Assembly: GCA_030180135.1 (NCBI GenBank)
Contig: CM058229.1
Span: 44,419,522 to 44,483,521 of the forward strand
Direction of reading: 5' to 3'
From: Orychophragmus violaceus
Lineage: Eukaryota; Streptophyta; Magnoliopsida; Brassicales; Brassicaceae
DNA: 64,000 nt
Below, piece by piece: positions 10,795 through 21,238 of the stretch. The notes beneath the pieces are model-generated. The model was given only the letters and a program-made list of their open reading frames with translations. It was not told the DNA's origin and ran no database searches. Position numbers and translations under genes: made by a program. How positions within the stretch are numbered: the stretch's first letter is position 1; each line of letters starts with the position of its first letter.

Positions 10795-10945
10795 AAATAC
10801 AAGCACAAAAATACATATATGTTCTTATACATGTAGTCCAAATCAGAAAAATACAAGCACACAAATACATATATGTTCTTATACATGTTGTCCAAATCCG
10901 ATAAATACATACACACAAATACAAATTTGGATATCCAGTCAAGTA
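10795..10945. repeat. 54-bp tandem repeat, about 2.8 copies
   Basis: Units start at 10795, 10849 and 10903, each opening with AAATACA and holding ACATATATGTTCTTATACATG. A diverged partial relative begins near 10719. On the minus strand the repeat stays open, producing a spurious repetitive ORF with no homology I recognise. Confidence 0.8.
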
Positions 10946-10970
10946 ATTTCTTATCAAGTGAGATTTTTCT

Positions 10971-11663
10971 TCATGCTGAACCCATCCAACGTCCTTCCTT
11001 TTGTGTACTATCTGATATTGTAGTCAGGGTATTGACACCCCGCTCGAAGTAGGGAACAACATAGGTTGATTCGATGCCATTGCAAGATTGCAAAACTAAT
11101 TCGTTATTGTACAAGCCTGCTTAGACTCAATCAATATAAGAAATACATTAAAATGAATGCAGGAAACTGATTAGCAATGCCAAAAACGAAGAGAATGAGT
11201 CAAGATAAGGGCTAAAGACGCATAATTTGACATAAAACAAGAAGATTTATAGACAGTGAATAAAGCAAAAGAACCTAACTTTCTCCAGAAATTTCATATG
11301 AAAGAGGCAGCTCTAACATTAGCAACAAAAGCTTCATAGAAAACAATGCAACAGAACCAATAAAACTTTAAAAAGTCGATTAAATTGTCTCTAAAACAAC
11401 CCCTTTGGAAAATCAAGAAGAAACTTAAAAACGCCCTACACGTACTTAGGAGTCTAAACTCCACCAAGATCAATAGGATTACAGACAACCAAAAGAGACA
11501 AGAATATCAAAGTCGTAAGAGGATCCGACCAAATTCACCAATTGGATATACCAAATAAGCATAGAAGTTGAGGATTCGCCCAACTCATGACTCTCTCGGA
11601 CTTACCGAAATCCGAATTATGATTTCCACCAACGGATACTCCAGTAGGTTTCGACAAACCCAT
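10971..11663 (-). CDS. Possible two-exon small gene (60 aa), unknown function
   Basis: Exon 1 (11663-11606) starts ATG and encodes MGLSKPTGVSVGGNHNSDF, ending at a strong donor (G|GTAAGTCC). Exon 2 (11095-10971) follows an AG acceptor (GAATTAG|TTTTG), keeps frame, and encodes LQSCNGIESTYVVPYFERGV and then a C terminus ending GRWMGSA plus TGA. The joined product is 60 residues with no signal peptide or membrane segment. Splicing in frame with GT-AG ends supports a real gene or a fragment of one, but I do not recognise the family and missing internal exons are possible. The 54-bp tandem repeat lies just downstream. Confidence 0.35.
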
Positions 11664-12767
11664 ACAAGTTTCGATCGAAAAACCCAAATAAATTATGTGC
11701 GGTTTCGAACCAGAAAAATAGATTAATTGATTATTTTTTAGTTAAAAATCTCCTTAAAAAACTTCCATTTCATGTAAAGGTTTTTCAATAAGGATATAAT
11801 GGAGAATTCATATCATGAGTGGCAATTTGATTATTGTATCGTCTGCCAAATTATTTTTTTGTCAAAATTATCATTTGTGACTGACACTCGTAAACTAGTA
11901 ACTTTGCTATATTTCGAATTTTTATTAGATAATTAAGAAGTCATGAGAGAGAAATTGAGAGAGCTTCTCCATCTGACACATAGGATTCTGCTGATGTGTC
12001 ACTTTGTCAATTTTTCACATTTTTTCTTTAAAATAAATACATATGACATTAAAATATATATTTATACTCTCTTTTGTCTCCACCACTCACGATCCCCACA
12101 TTTTTTTTCTTAAAAATCGATTCGCAGCAATTTATTCTCCATTTATAAGAGAACAACAACAATATATATAACACCTTTTTCTTCTCCATTTATTTTTCCA
12201 ATTGGTTGACTAGAGAACTAGGAAAGAAGATTGAAAAATTCATAGCTTAGATTTTTGACAAGATTCAATTTCCTAAAGATCTTTCTGCATAAATAACTGG
12301 AACTAAACTTTCATTTTTCAAATTTATAAATAATAATGTTTATCAAAATTAAATCTCATCGATCACAATTTTTTTCTTTGAAATTCCAAATATCTAAATC
12401 CCTAAATTTTCTCAGATTATAACTACCACGTTCAAAGAGAATGGTCACGATGTTAAACTGTTTAATGTCCTATATAACTTTCGATTTAATAATTTTATTT
12501 TCTACTTGCTCTCTCTTTTTCTTCATTTCCATTGTTTCATATCATTCGTCTTTCTGTTGAGATTTTTTACCGTAACAAAAGCATCCAATCTGTACGGTTT
12601 ATGACTACTTTTTTTTTATTTCGGATTAGTTTCTTCTTCTTCTTTCCAAACTAATTTTTGTTTTTGCAAAAAAAACAAGAAGAAGATGGCACTTGAACAT
12701 ATTCTTGTTTCTGAGTTTAGTTCTTAAAAAATAGAAATTAGCGATGTGCAGCAACGAGGTAATAAAA
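11664..12767. other. Intergenic DNA
   Basis: No coding region, array or element end that I can support. It is AT-rich, with pyrimidine runs around 12060-12200 that could be leader or promoter DNA of the minus-strand candidate gene. Confidence 0.4.
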
Positions 12768-13122
12768 TCGACTCTATTATCTACAAATTGAATATTTACT
12801 AATATGTTTTATATGTTTTTATTCTATATATATAAATATATATATATATATTTACAAATTGAGTAGAACTTAAGTACTGTATTTTTAAATCTCAGGAGGT
12901 GATGAATCCCAGAAAAAAGGTGAAGAAAAATTCCAAACACGGCTTTTCATAAAAATGTTATATATATGAGTATATATATATATTATTCTACTGGGCCTAG
13001 TTTTTTGGATTGGGTCTCACATATCATACTTTTAAATAAACATTTTTAATAAATTTTTAATATTTCCTAACAATTCATCAAAAGTTCATTGTTTCATGTT
13101 TATTTTTTATATTAAACACAAA
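12768..13122. repeat. Dispersed ~360-bp repeat, copy 2
   Basis: Direct repeat of 5531-5900, starting TCGACTCTATTATC and ending near ATTAAACACAAAA. Differences are mainly TA-run length changes and scattered substitutions. Both copies include GGAGGTGATGAATCCCAG. Confidence 0.7.
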
Positions 13123-13490
13123 ATATAGATTTTTGGAGATTCATAAAAAATGTTAGATCTTACATATTATTAATGTAAACTATATAATATAATATTCCAT
13201 GACATATATTTTTTTGAGCTGAGTACAAATATTTAATGTTATTTGAAATAAATAGATTGAAATGCAATATCGGTACAACTGCAATATAGGAGCCAGAATA
13301 CTAGTTTAAAATAAATTATAAAAAAAATTCCGAAGAGGACTTTAAATCCTTTTTTTTTGGGTTCAAAACGGAAAATTCCTTAAATCAAAGAACTGGTGAG
13401 AATTTGATCCAACACAATAATCAACAAGTTATTATTCTCAAAATTTCCACCGTATCGGTGGTAGTTCCAATTTGAGACGATAATCGAGCA
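13123..13490. promoter_or_regulatory. Upstream region of the TMEM50-like gene
   Basis: Non-coding sequence before the ATG at 13491. I see no convincing TATA box. The last ~60 bases are less AT-rich and probably 5' leader. Confidence 0.3.
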
Positions 13491-14734
13491 ATGGTTTTGG
13501 CTGAATTATGGGCAATTATGGTTTTCGGAACTGGCTGATGGTTCTGGGTCGACGCCGTCGTCTGTAGCACCATCCAAGTTCCATTCGTCCACTACCTTCC
13601 CGGTAAAGTTACAGCTCTTCTCTCACCAATAACTCTCCCGGTGTAATTCTGATTTAGGGTTTCCGAAATTTAGACCGATTTTGGTCACGTTTAATTTTGG
13701 GGTTTCACAGTCCTATTTGCATCTCTCGGAGCGCTGATGTTCAATTGCGTCAGGAAAGAAGACATCGATTACTCTCCTTATGATGAAGGAGAATGGAGGT
13801 TACCCTTTTGGTGCTCTCTTCGTTGAGTTCGATTGATGTTTTTTAAAATGAGTGAATATCATTCTCTTACGTAAATTGAAATCAGAAATTTGTTAACGTC
13901 ATGTGTCTAATCTGTATTTCTGTGGAAAGTCATATCTTGCCTGCTACTTTCTTATTTAAAATCCAGTTTTCACTATAATTTGTGACTGATGCATGTAGTT
14001 TCCATTGGAGAATCCTTGCTTCCAAAACTCATAAGTGTTCTTGATTTAGCTTCTACATGTATATTTGGATTCTTACTACAGACTGAAGCTATGGCTGTTC
14101 GTAGCGTATGTCGTAGCGTTTGTTTCCCTAGCTGCTTCTGTTGGTCTACTGATTCAAGATTCGGTGGTCAAGACTGGGCCTTCAACGTGGACTGGTGTGG
14201 CTGGTGTCTTTCAATGTGTATTTGTATTGATAAGGTAAAACCATTCTTACACTTTTCGTGTTCCTCTAACACTTGGCAAACACTCTTTTTTAGATTGAGA
14301 AGATTGAACTCAAATAGTTGTTAAAATTCACCTATATTTTTAGGAAAAGATCCTGAAGTTTAGTGATTGTTACAATCTTAGCCCTCTGAAGTCTAAGCCT
14401 GTCTTTTGTTTGCACCTTAACTACAACTTTCCTCTTGGAATCATCCTTACAATCACGATAGATTTGTAGTGATAATGAAGAATCCATACTATATCATTAT
14501 CTAAAAGTTTGTTTTCTAGTTGTTCTCCAAGCTAGAAGTAGCATATGACATATATATGGGTATAACTTCTTTGTGGCACAGTCAAATCTGGAAATGTGAT
14601 TTGAATTTCCAATGAGACATTAAAGCATACCTTTTTGTTTTCTTAGTACTACAAATCTGTTGTACATATCTCGGGGCGCTGACTAAAATTGTTTTGGCAG
14701 TGGGCTTATGTATTGGACATCGCACTCAGAGTAA
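13491..14734 (+). pseudogene. TMEM50/UPF0220-family membrane protein gene with a nonsense codon in exon 1
   Basis: Four exons are readable with GT-AG junctions: 13491-13602, 13711-13798, 14082-14234 and 14701-14734. They encode MVLAELWAI…, then WFWVDAVVCSTIQVPFVHYL, FASLGALMFNCVRKEDIDYS, LWLFVAYVVAFVSLAASVGL, VVKTGPSTWTGVAGVFQCVF and the C terminus SGLMYWTSHSE. This matches the small four-helix TMEM50A/UPF0220 protein, an endomembrane protein of poorly known role in plants. Two faults stand out in exon 1: a TGA at 13536-13538 where the family has Trp, and an apparent loss of about seven residues in the first membrane segment compared with what I recall of homologues. Splice sites and exons 2-4 look undamaged. 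It is a recent pseudogene, or a gene using a later start; the next in-frame ATG is in exon 2. Confidence 0.85.
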
Positions 14735-16808
14735 GTAGACGCGCAGGCACATACTTACTCCAACTCAGATACTTGTGGTGACAACTTACAGCGTCCCAAT
14801 TTACAAGTACCTCTCTTTTCTTCTACTCTTTTAAATTCTTGTGTTGTCTTGTCCAGCTCGGTGTTGTGTGGTAGACTCCTCCGTTGCATTGCTGTGTGTT
14901 TGTGTTGAACTTTGTCGTTTTAAGCTTGCATTAAATATTACGTTATTCAGAGGATGGATAGAGAGAGAAATCTTGACCTTTGTGTGAATGTTATTGAAAC
15001 CCATTGTAATAGTAAAAAAATGCAATTTCGACTCCAAATCCATCAAATCGAATTGTCCGAACTTGTTGTATTCGTGTGAAAGAGTGGCAAAATTTACCTT
15101 CTTGTATTCGATGAAAAGTGTCGCAACATTTTCAAGCCAGATTCTTGGGTTGGTTTTCCAGAAAAGAAAACCAAATCATATGATCAGCGAGCATATAAAT
15201 GGAGAAACTTGATGATGTGAGTCCACATGATTCGCACGCGTTTACAGAACATTGTTTTGATACCATTTGTACTGCCCTGACTACCATCTTCTGTGGATTC
15301 TATGTCCATTTTTGGTATATGGGTCCATCCTCGTACGACGATCGGTGTGTTAGTCCGAAAGGTTCGAAAAACTTGTTTACAATCAATATAATCATTATGC
15401 GATTTTTCTCTATTTTTTTCCTCATTTGCACGATATTATAAATCATTTATTTTTCACATATTTTTCAATTATTCAAACTTAAACACATTTAAATCTAGAG
15501 TTTTATTTCGACAAGTGACCAAAACAATGAATGTACTCTGATGAAATAGATATCCAAATCAATGTTATGAAATAGATATCCAAATCAATGTTAAAACCAG
15601 AATGTTACAACTAAAAAAACCTAGTTTAAATTGGATAGACTAACTTCAATCAAGTGTTGGAGCATCGAACAAAATATAAATGATAGTATAGCAAGAATGC
15701 CAATGTGAGCATTTGCGATGGATATAATCTTCTCTCTCTCTAGACCAAATATGACTAGTTAATCTCCGGTTGTAGGTAAAATCATCTCCTTGAAATGAAG
15801 ATTTTTCTGATCTATTTCAAATCAATCTCCGGTAGCATTGGCAATATTATTAAGTTTCCAACTTAAATCAATGAACAATAGGTGGATTAATCCATGTTCA
15901 TTTTATATGACTTCAGATTTTTTACCTTGCATTGGATGTGACGGAAAAGCAAATTTGCAAAATCAAGACACATGTCGTTTTGCTTAATTCCGAAGTTGCG
16001 TATTGTGTAATGGTTTTGTAACAATTTGAATCATATGTTACAAATGCAAGTGTCTTATGTTTTAGACACGACCCAATATCATAAGCTGACAGATCCTAAA
16101 ACTGTGTATACCCTCAAAAGTTCATAAAAGCAGAGAATTTTTTTACTGCATTTACCGAAGCATCGACCATATACAAAATTAAAATCTGATGCAATAAATA
16201 TAGGTAATCCCATGCAAATACAAACTCGTACTTTGGTGTTGTTTTGGTTGTCTTCTAGGGATTAGCATTTGTAACTAAACCTAGTCGGTCTAAATATCAG
16301 ATCTCGATCCGATTTCAAAAAAAATATTCCAATCAATCTTAAATTTAAGTGTCTTGGATATCGAGTAATACCAACCCGAACTGAAACTTAAACGGATATC
16401 AAAGTAACTTAAAGTTGTACTTTTAGGTAAACTTTTTAGAAAAGTCAATGGAGGACTGCCTAAACACTTAAGAGCATGGAGAATGAAGATGTTAATCAAA
16501 CCATTATGGTTTTGATTCAGGCCAAAAGAAATCACTCATTGGGTATGTGAATAAATTGTGTTATTTTTCTATTGTCTAAGTTTTGTCTTAAAGGGTTTTC
16601 TTAGAAAGGTTTTAAATAAGGCAATTATTTCACATTGTTTTGGCCCATAAATTTATTTTCCTCAAGCCTGAAACTTAAAATTTCGTTAAGACCATTCTAG
16701 GGGAACCAATTTTCGAAAATAAATTTGTATTAAGTATTTTGGTTAGTTCCTAAGTCATTTAATGCTTGATCTTCATGCAAGCAATCTTCTGAACTCTTTT
16801 TAAAGCCA
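14735..16808. other. Intergenic DNA downstream of the TMEM50-like gene
   Basis: No gene is supported. The first few hundred bases are likely 3' UTR. A perfect 26-bp tandem duplication lies at 15541-15592. Open frames here are short and lack motifs. Confidence 0.5.
15541..15592. repeat. Perfect 26-bp tandem duplication
   Basis: Two identical 26-bp units, each starting ATGAAATAGATATCC and ending AATGTT, stand back to back. Confidence 0.9.
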
Positions 16809-16813
16809 TGTAC

Positions 16814-18236
16814 TGATAACAAGGATTTTGCAATCCTTTGAGGTACCAATTCCTCAAGCTTATCGAAGTAGCTTTGAGGTATCGAACCTATTCTGGGACG
16901 GATAAAACCAATACGCACACACTAAACCTTCAGAGTCAAATCAAACAATTTGGGTTTTTAATTTCTAACAATCCTAACAAAGCAAATCAGACCAAAGTAA
17001 ACAAGAAGCTAATAAACAAACGATTCAATCAATGTGAAAAATAAGGCTCAAGGGTAAGGGTCAACGGATAGGTGACTCGGGATGATCAAGGAATCCTAAT
17101 TCAAACTTCTAAAAGCTAATCTCCTAGCAAGGAACACACCAAGTAAATTAGTTTAATCTCTCAATACCAATTCTTCACTTAATCTTAACTCAAGAACAAA
17201 TTATCATTTGTGAATTAAAATCAAACGAGCATTCAAACAGGTTCCAATTAGCAAACAATCACTCTAGACATACATTTTCATGTGCTAGAATCTGAAAGTC
17301 CTAACAAAGCTAAATACTGGAATTTCATCGAACATGTTGTGAACAAGAAATTCTAAACATCCTAATCAATGTGATCAAGATTAATTAGGCATTAAGCACA
17401 CTTTGCTAGATGAGATTCTGAACAATTAACCACTAGAATTCTATTGATCACCCCTAATCAACCTAATCCTACCCAACCCACAAGCCTATGGAGAACTACT
17501 CACAAATCATAACTAGATCAACAAAACTCATAGGAATAGAGTTGATCATGGAGATTGGTGAGGGATTGAAAGATTTGTAGAAGGAATAATGAAGAAAATA
17601 CTAGATTAATCTCAAGAATCAAATTTGTTCTTACAAAAGAGTTTAGAACACCAAAAACAGCTTAAAGAACAAAAAGAAATAGGTTTTTGGCTTAAATAGT
17701 CTAAAGGGTGCGAGCCGGGTCAACCCAGAACAAACCGGGTGTTGACCCGGATCCGGTACATCTTCTGGGACGCGTATCGGCTCGGCCAGCCGATATCCGG
17801 GCCGATATCAAGTCTCGGATTTATTTGGCACAAAACGTATCGGTTGGCTGAACCGATATGCCAACCGATATTGAATCAACGAATTTAATCCGAGAGTTTC
17901 ATATCGGTTGAGCCAACCGATATTGAACCCGATATGAACTCTCGGATTTTTGCCCGAACAAACGTATCGGCTCATCCACCCGATATCCCGGCCGATATGA
18001 CCGCCTGCTGCTTCTTTCTTGGCCCTTTAAGCTCCAAACTCCCCATCCAACTCCAAATCATCTGCAAAACACAAGGAAACACTCCAAATGCAAGCCTAAA
18101 GTGCCTACTCCTAGTCCTAAACAACTCTAGACTCTAGATGTGACAATGACTCGACAAAATGGTATGAATGATGGAGAAAAGAAGTCAAAACAAGAACTAT
18201 ACACAAGCCTAAATGCATGAAAATGTATGAATATTA
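16814..18236 (-). repeat. 3' LTR of element A
   Basis: It pairs with 38574-39997. Minus-strand start is TAATATTC (TG changed to TA compared with the other LTR) and the end is …CTTGTTATCA. A TATA-like CTATTTAAG (minus strand) lies at about 17690-17700, and about 4 copies of a ~64-bp GTATCGG/CCGATAT unit fill 17771-17998, upstream of which (minus strand) transcription would begin. It abuts the polypurine tract at 18238-18250. Confidence 0.95.
17771..17998. repeat. GTATCGG/CCGATAT ~64-bp array in the 3' LTR of A
   Basis: Units at about 17771, 17836, 17900 and 17963 share the layout GTATCGG…CCGATAT…CCGATAT, usually followed by CTCGGATTT. The GTATCGG and CCGATA(T/C) arms are inverted repeats about 15 bp apart, so each unit can form a hairpin. 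CpG density is far above the AT-rich surroundings. Confidence 0.85.
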
Positions 18237-18237
18237 A

Positions 18238-18274
18238 TTCCCCCAAACTTGAATCTTGCTTGTCCACAAGCAAG
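18238..18274 (-). promoter_or_regulatory. Polypurine tract with adjacent hairpin, element A
   Basis: On the minus strand AAGTTTGGGGGAA lies directly before the 3' LTR, the expected plus-strand primer. Just upstream of it (18255-18274) is a perfect 9-bp stem, CTTGCTTGT / ACAAGCAAG, with a 2-base centre. The same hairpin-then-purine layout is found at the 3' LTR of element B. Confidence 0.75.
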
Positions 18275-18423
18275 CATAAGTCAATCACAACATGTTGGGG
18301 AAAAGGTTTGAAAGCGGGAGCTCATATCCAAAGACAAAACCGAGATCAACAAGTTCCAATCCGAGTCAACGTCACCAAGATGCAATCAAGTTAGGCTTAC
18401 TCTAAAAATTTAGCCATGCTCAT

Positions 18424-19618
18424 TGATAGGTTCTAAGTTTTACCCTATTCTAAACTGCAAGTGAACAGCAATGTCAAGTAGTATATAGGGTTATCGAATC
18501 CACAGGGACACTTGGTCTCAATAGAAACAGAAACGTAGAGATTAAACTAGAAATAAGCAAGTAGTGAAGTAAATAAATTGCGTTGCAAGAAAGTAAACAG
18601 TAGCAGGAATCGGTTTTGTAAGCAATAAACTAAAAGCGTCAAGCCTAGGGTATTCTCAGGAAATCAGACAAGCAAACAAGCTAATCAGTCAGGATCAAAT
18701 TAAACTCAGTTCTAGAACTCAAATCACGGAAATAGAGTTAACCAAATCTCTTTGCGAAAACTCTCTAAGCCTAAGTGCAGTAACCCAAATCTCTTTGCAA
18801 TCACTAACAGATTAGACTAGCATTAAGTTCAAGTTCGATTTGTTCACAATTAAACTAAGCCAAATCTCTTTGCGAATAATTTAATTGCTCAACCTAAATA
18901 GTTCAGATTCCTAAACCCCACTCTCGTGACGTATTTAGCAACCTAAGATCTAGATTCTAATTGATCAGGTTAGAACTAGCTTTAAGCACAATTTAGTTTG
19001 AAGAACATTCTAATCATGTGAATCCTAACTAAATTAAACAAGTCTAGCAAGTCATCAAACCCTAATGAGAAACCCTAAACTCAACTATGGATCTACTCAG
19101 ACATGATTAATGAAAACATAATCAAAGAAATAATAGATTGCATATAAGAAATTAAATAGATAAAGGGGTTCGAAATCTTCTCCAAAATAAGTGAATACAG
19201 GAAATAGATCAGCCCCAAAAGCTCTAGAAATCTCTTAGCTCTCTGGTATGAAAGCGTCACTAAATAAAACACCAAAATCTAGTATATATAGGCATAATCT
19301 CGGATGGGGCTTCTGTGTAAATACTGGAACTATCTTGGGCTTCTTTGCAAATCTTCATAACTTCATTAAACCGACGTGTACGGCCCATCTCGGTAGTGTG
19401 TCGACCGATGCACAAGGTGTGTCGGTCAATGCATGATCAATAAATCAGGCAGTGACTTCAGCTCTCGGCCAAAACGTCCCAAAAGTCCCAAAATGCTCCA
19501 AATATCTCCAATTAGCTCCAAACTTGATTAAACCTGTAAAAGACTCTAAACGAATAGAAAAGACACTAAAAACACATCTATATCATGGTCTAAACTGGGT
19601 AAAAACCATGATATATCA
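18424..19618 (-). repeat. 3' LTR of element B
   Basis: It pairs with 26977-28171. A TATA-type TATATATACTAG (minus strand) lies at about 19279-19291. Upstream of it, at 19397-19434, is the bipartite CpG palindrome module (TCGACCGA…TCGGTC), so the module sits in the U3-like promoter part. A short minus-strand open frame (19093-19275) is repeated in both LTRs and is not a gene. Confidence 0.95.
19397..19434. promoter_or_regulatory. Bipartite CpG palindrome module in the 3' LTR of B
   Basis: GTGTCGACCGATGCAC and TGTGTCGGTCAATGCA have their cores 21 bp apart. In the other LTR (27950-27987) the second half reads TCGGTCGATGCA, so one G-to-A change separates the copies. Confidence 0.8.
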
Positions 19619-19656
19619 ACTCCCCCACACTTAGCCTTTGCTTGCCCTCAAGCAAA
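19619..19656 (-). promoter_or_regulatory. Polypurine tract and hairpin of element B
   Basis: The minus strand reads AAGTGTGGGGGAGT directly before the 3' LTR. Upstream is a perfect 8-bp stem with a 4-base loop, TTTGCTTG-CCCT-CAAGCAAA (19637-19656). The layout mirrors element A. Confidence 0.75.
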
Positions 19657-20925
19657 ACAGAGAACTAAAATGTAGTGAAGAGGTTTGAAAACTCTTCAGA
19701 AACTCATTTTGTCCTAGAAGCAGCAGCATTCAGATTCCCCTTAGTCATCCACATGAAAGAATCAATCTACAGACATCAAGACCAACATATACTTCCCCCA
19801 CACTTAGCAACTATCCTAAGTAAACTCCACAATCACATTCAAGCATTCAAATTCTCCCTACTGACTTCTGCAAGTATTAAAGTGCGGTCTCACCTAAGGA
19901 GTATCGATCAAAGGGCACATGGGTTCTTACTTTGCCAGCTCTAGACCACCATAATATCTTTCTCTAGTCCCTTTCTTCTCTTTCCCTTCCTTAACAACTG
20001 ATTTTTCCCCTTTGGGTATCATTTTATTTTTTTTATCAGTGTTCTTCCCGTTATGGGGTGTACTTTGGACACATTCCATGGATACACAGGATATGAGAGT
20101 TTTAGCTACCATTCCCATGACCACTTCGGAGTTACTAACTCATCCTCAGTTTATTATCTTTTTTTTTTTTTTACTTTATGGAAGGGGAGAAGGGAACTAG
20201 ATAGGACATGTTTACAAGCTGTGTCAGAACTAGCAAAGGAACCCGACACAAAGTATACCAAGCCCTTAGGTGAGAAAATCTAAGTTAGTATTAGGGGTGA
20301 AGTCAGTAAAAGGATCCTCTGATACCTGAAGTGATGTGGGTGTCCTCAGTAGGTTGATCCGTGATGGGGTTTTCTAATAGTCATAGATTAATCTGCAGCT
20401 TCATCTCAATGGTCACTTAAGTTCCTGCAAATGCTGCTAATCTTCTCAAAAAATCATTGTTTCCTACTTAAACAAATTTTGACTCGAAAAACAAAATTTT
20501 TTATTAAAAATTTAACTGACTCTTAAGAAAACAAAAGAAAGTAATTAGTAGAACCTCCCCCACACTTAAGACACACTGTCCCCAGTAGTGTCAAGCAAGG
20601 GATTGGTTAAAAGAAAGAAAACAAAAATTAGTGAATTGAATGGTTAGTTCTCTCGGGTTTTACCTCTGTCGCAGTCAGGCATCGATCGTTGCACTAGGTG
20701 CACCGACCGTTGCTGTACGATTTTTTCGTATTGTGACGATCGACACAATGGTGTGTCGATCGACGCACTGCGTTTTGTCCGAAACCTGCAACCAAAAACT
20801 CACCAAAACAGAAACAAAAACGTAAAATCTAGAAAAATACTAAAATCAAAATGCAAGAATGAAAACAGTGGGTTGCCTCCCACTCAGCGCTCTTTTAACG
20901 TCAATAGCTTGACGTTTCAGATGAT
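19657..20925 (-). other. 3' non-coding region of element B
   Basis: About 1.3 kb between pol and the polypurine tract has no supportable ORF. It contains two extra polypurine-like tracts: near 19793, and at 20556-20565, the latter followed by hairpin GACACACTG-TCCC-CAGT(A)GTGTC at 20570-20592. It also has two CpG palindrome modules (20680-20715, 20734-20770) and a hairpin pair at 20868-20916 beside the pol stop. Confidence 0.6.
20868..20916 (-). other. Conserved hairpin pair just 3' of pol, element B
   Basis: Stem AACGTCAA-TAGC-TTGACGTT (20897-20916, 8 bp perfect) and stem GTGGG-TTGCCT-CCCAC (20868-20883) lie within 60 bases after the pol stop at 20926. Element A has the same two hairpins in the same order at 32666-32716. 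Confidence 0.7.
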
Positions 20926-21238
20926 CTAGGTGGAGGGTGCATCATCATCCAGAGGCAGAATCTGACCTTCTGGAATCTCGGCCTTAGCCCAATAATGTTT
21001 CACCCTCTGTCCATTCACAGTGAATTCAATACCATCCTTACCAGTTAGAACGACAGCTCCATATGGACGCACCTCTTTGATTGTGAAAGGGCCACACCAC
21101 CTTGATTTCAGCTTTCCTGGAAACAAATGCAAACGAGAGTTATATAAAAGTACCTGATCATTAGGCTCAAATTGTCTGGAGACAATCTTCTTGTCATGAT
21201 ATGCCTTAGTCCTCTCCTTGTACAGCTTTGAGTTTCAT
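20926..21238 (-). pseudogene. Integrase C-terminal part of B, out of frame
   Basis: This frame continues the integrase after a shift: [14 protein letters not shown], then [39 protein letters not shown], ending at 20926. It is the usual C-terminal DNA-binding end of plant Ty3 integrase. It lies one frame away from the main ORF, most simply explained by loss of one base in an A run (minus strand) near 21233-21236. In element A the equivalent part is in frame. Confidence 0.85.

Noticed and set aside
10694..10957. 87-codon Cys/Tyr-rich repetitive ORF on the minus strand
   Set aside because: It is produced by the 54-bp tandem repeat, whose length is a multiple of three; no start context or homology.
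19093..19275. 60-codon minus-strand ORF, identical again at 27646-27828
   Set aside because: It lies inside both LTRs of element B; the duplication is due to the LTRs, and the translation has no motif.
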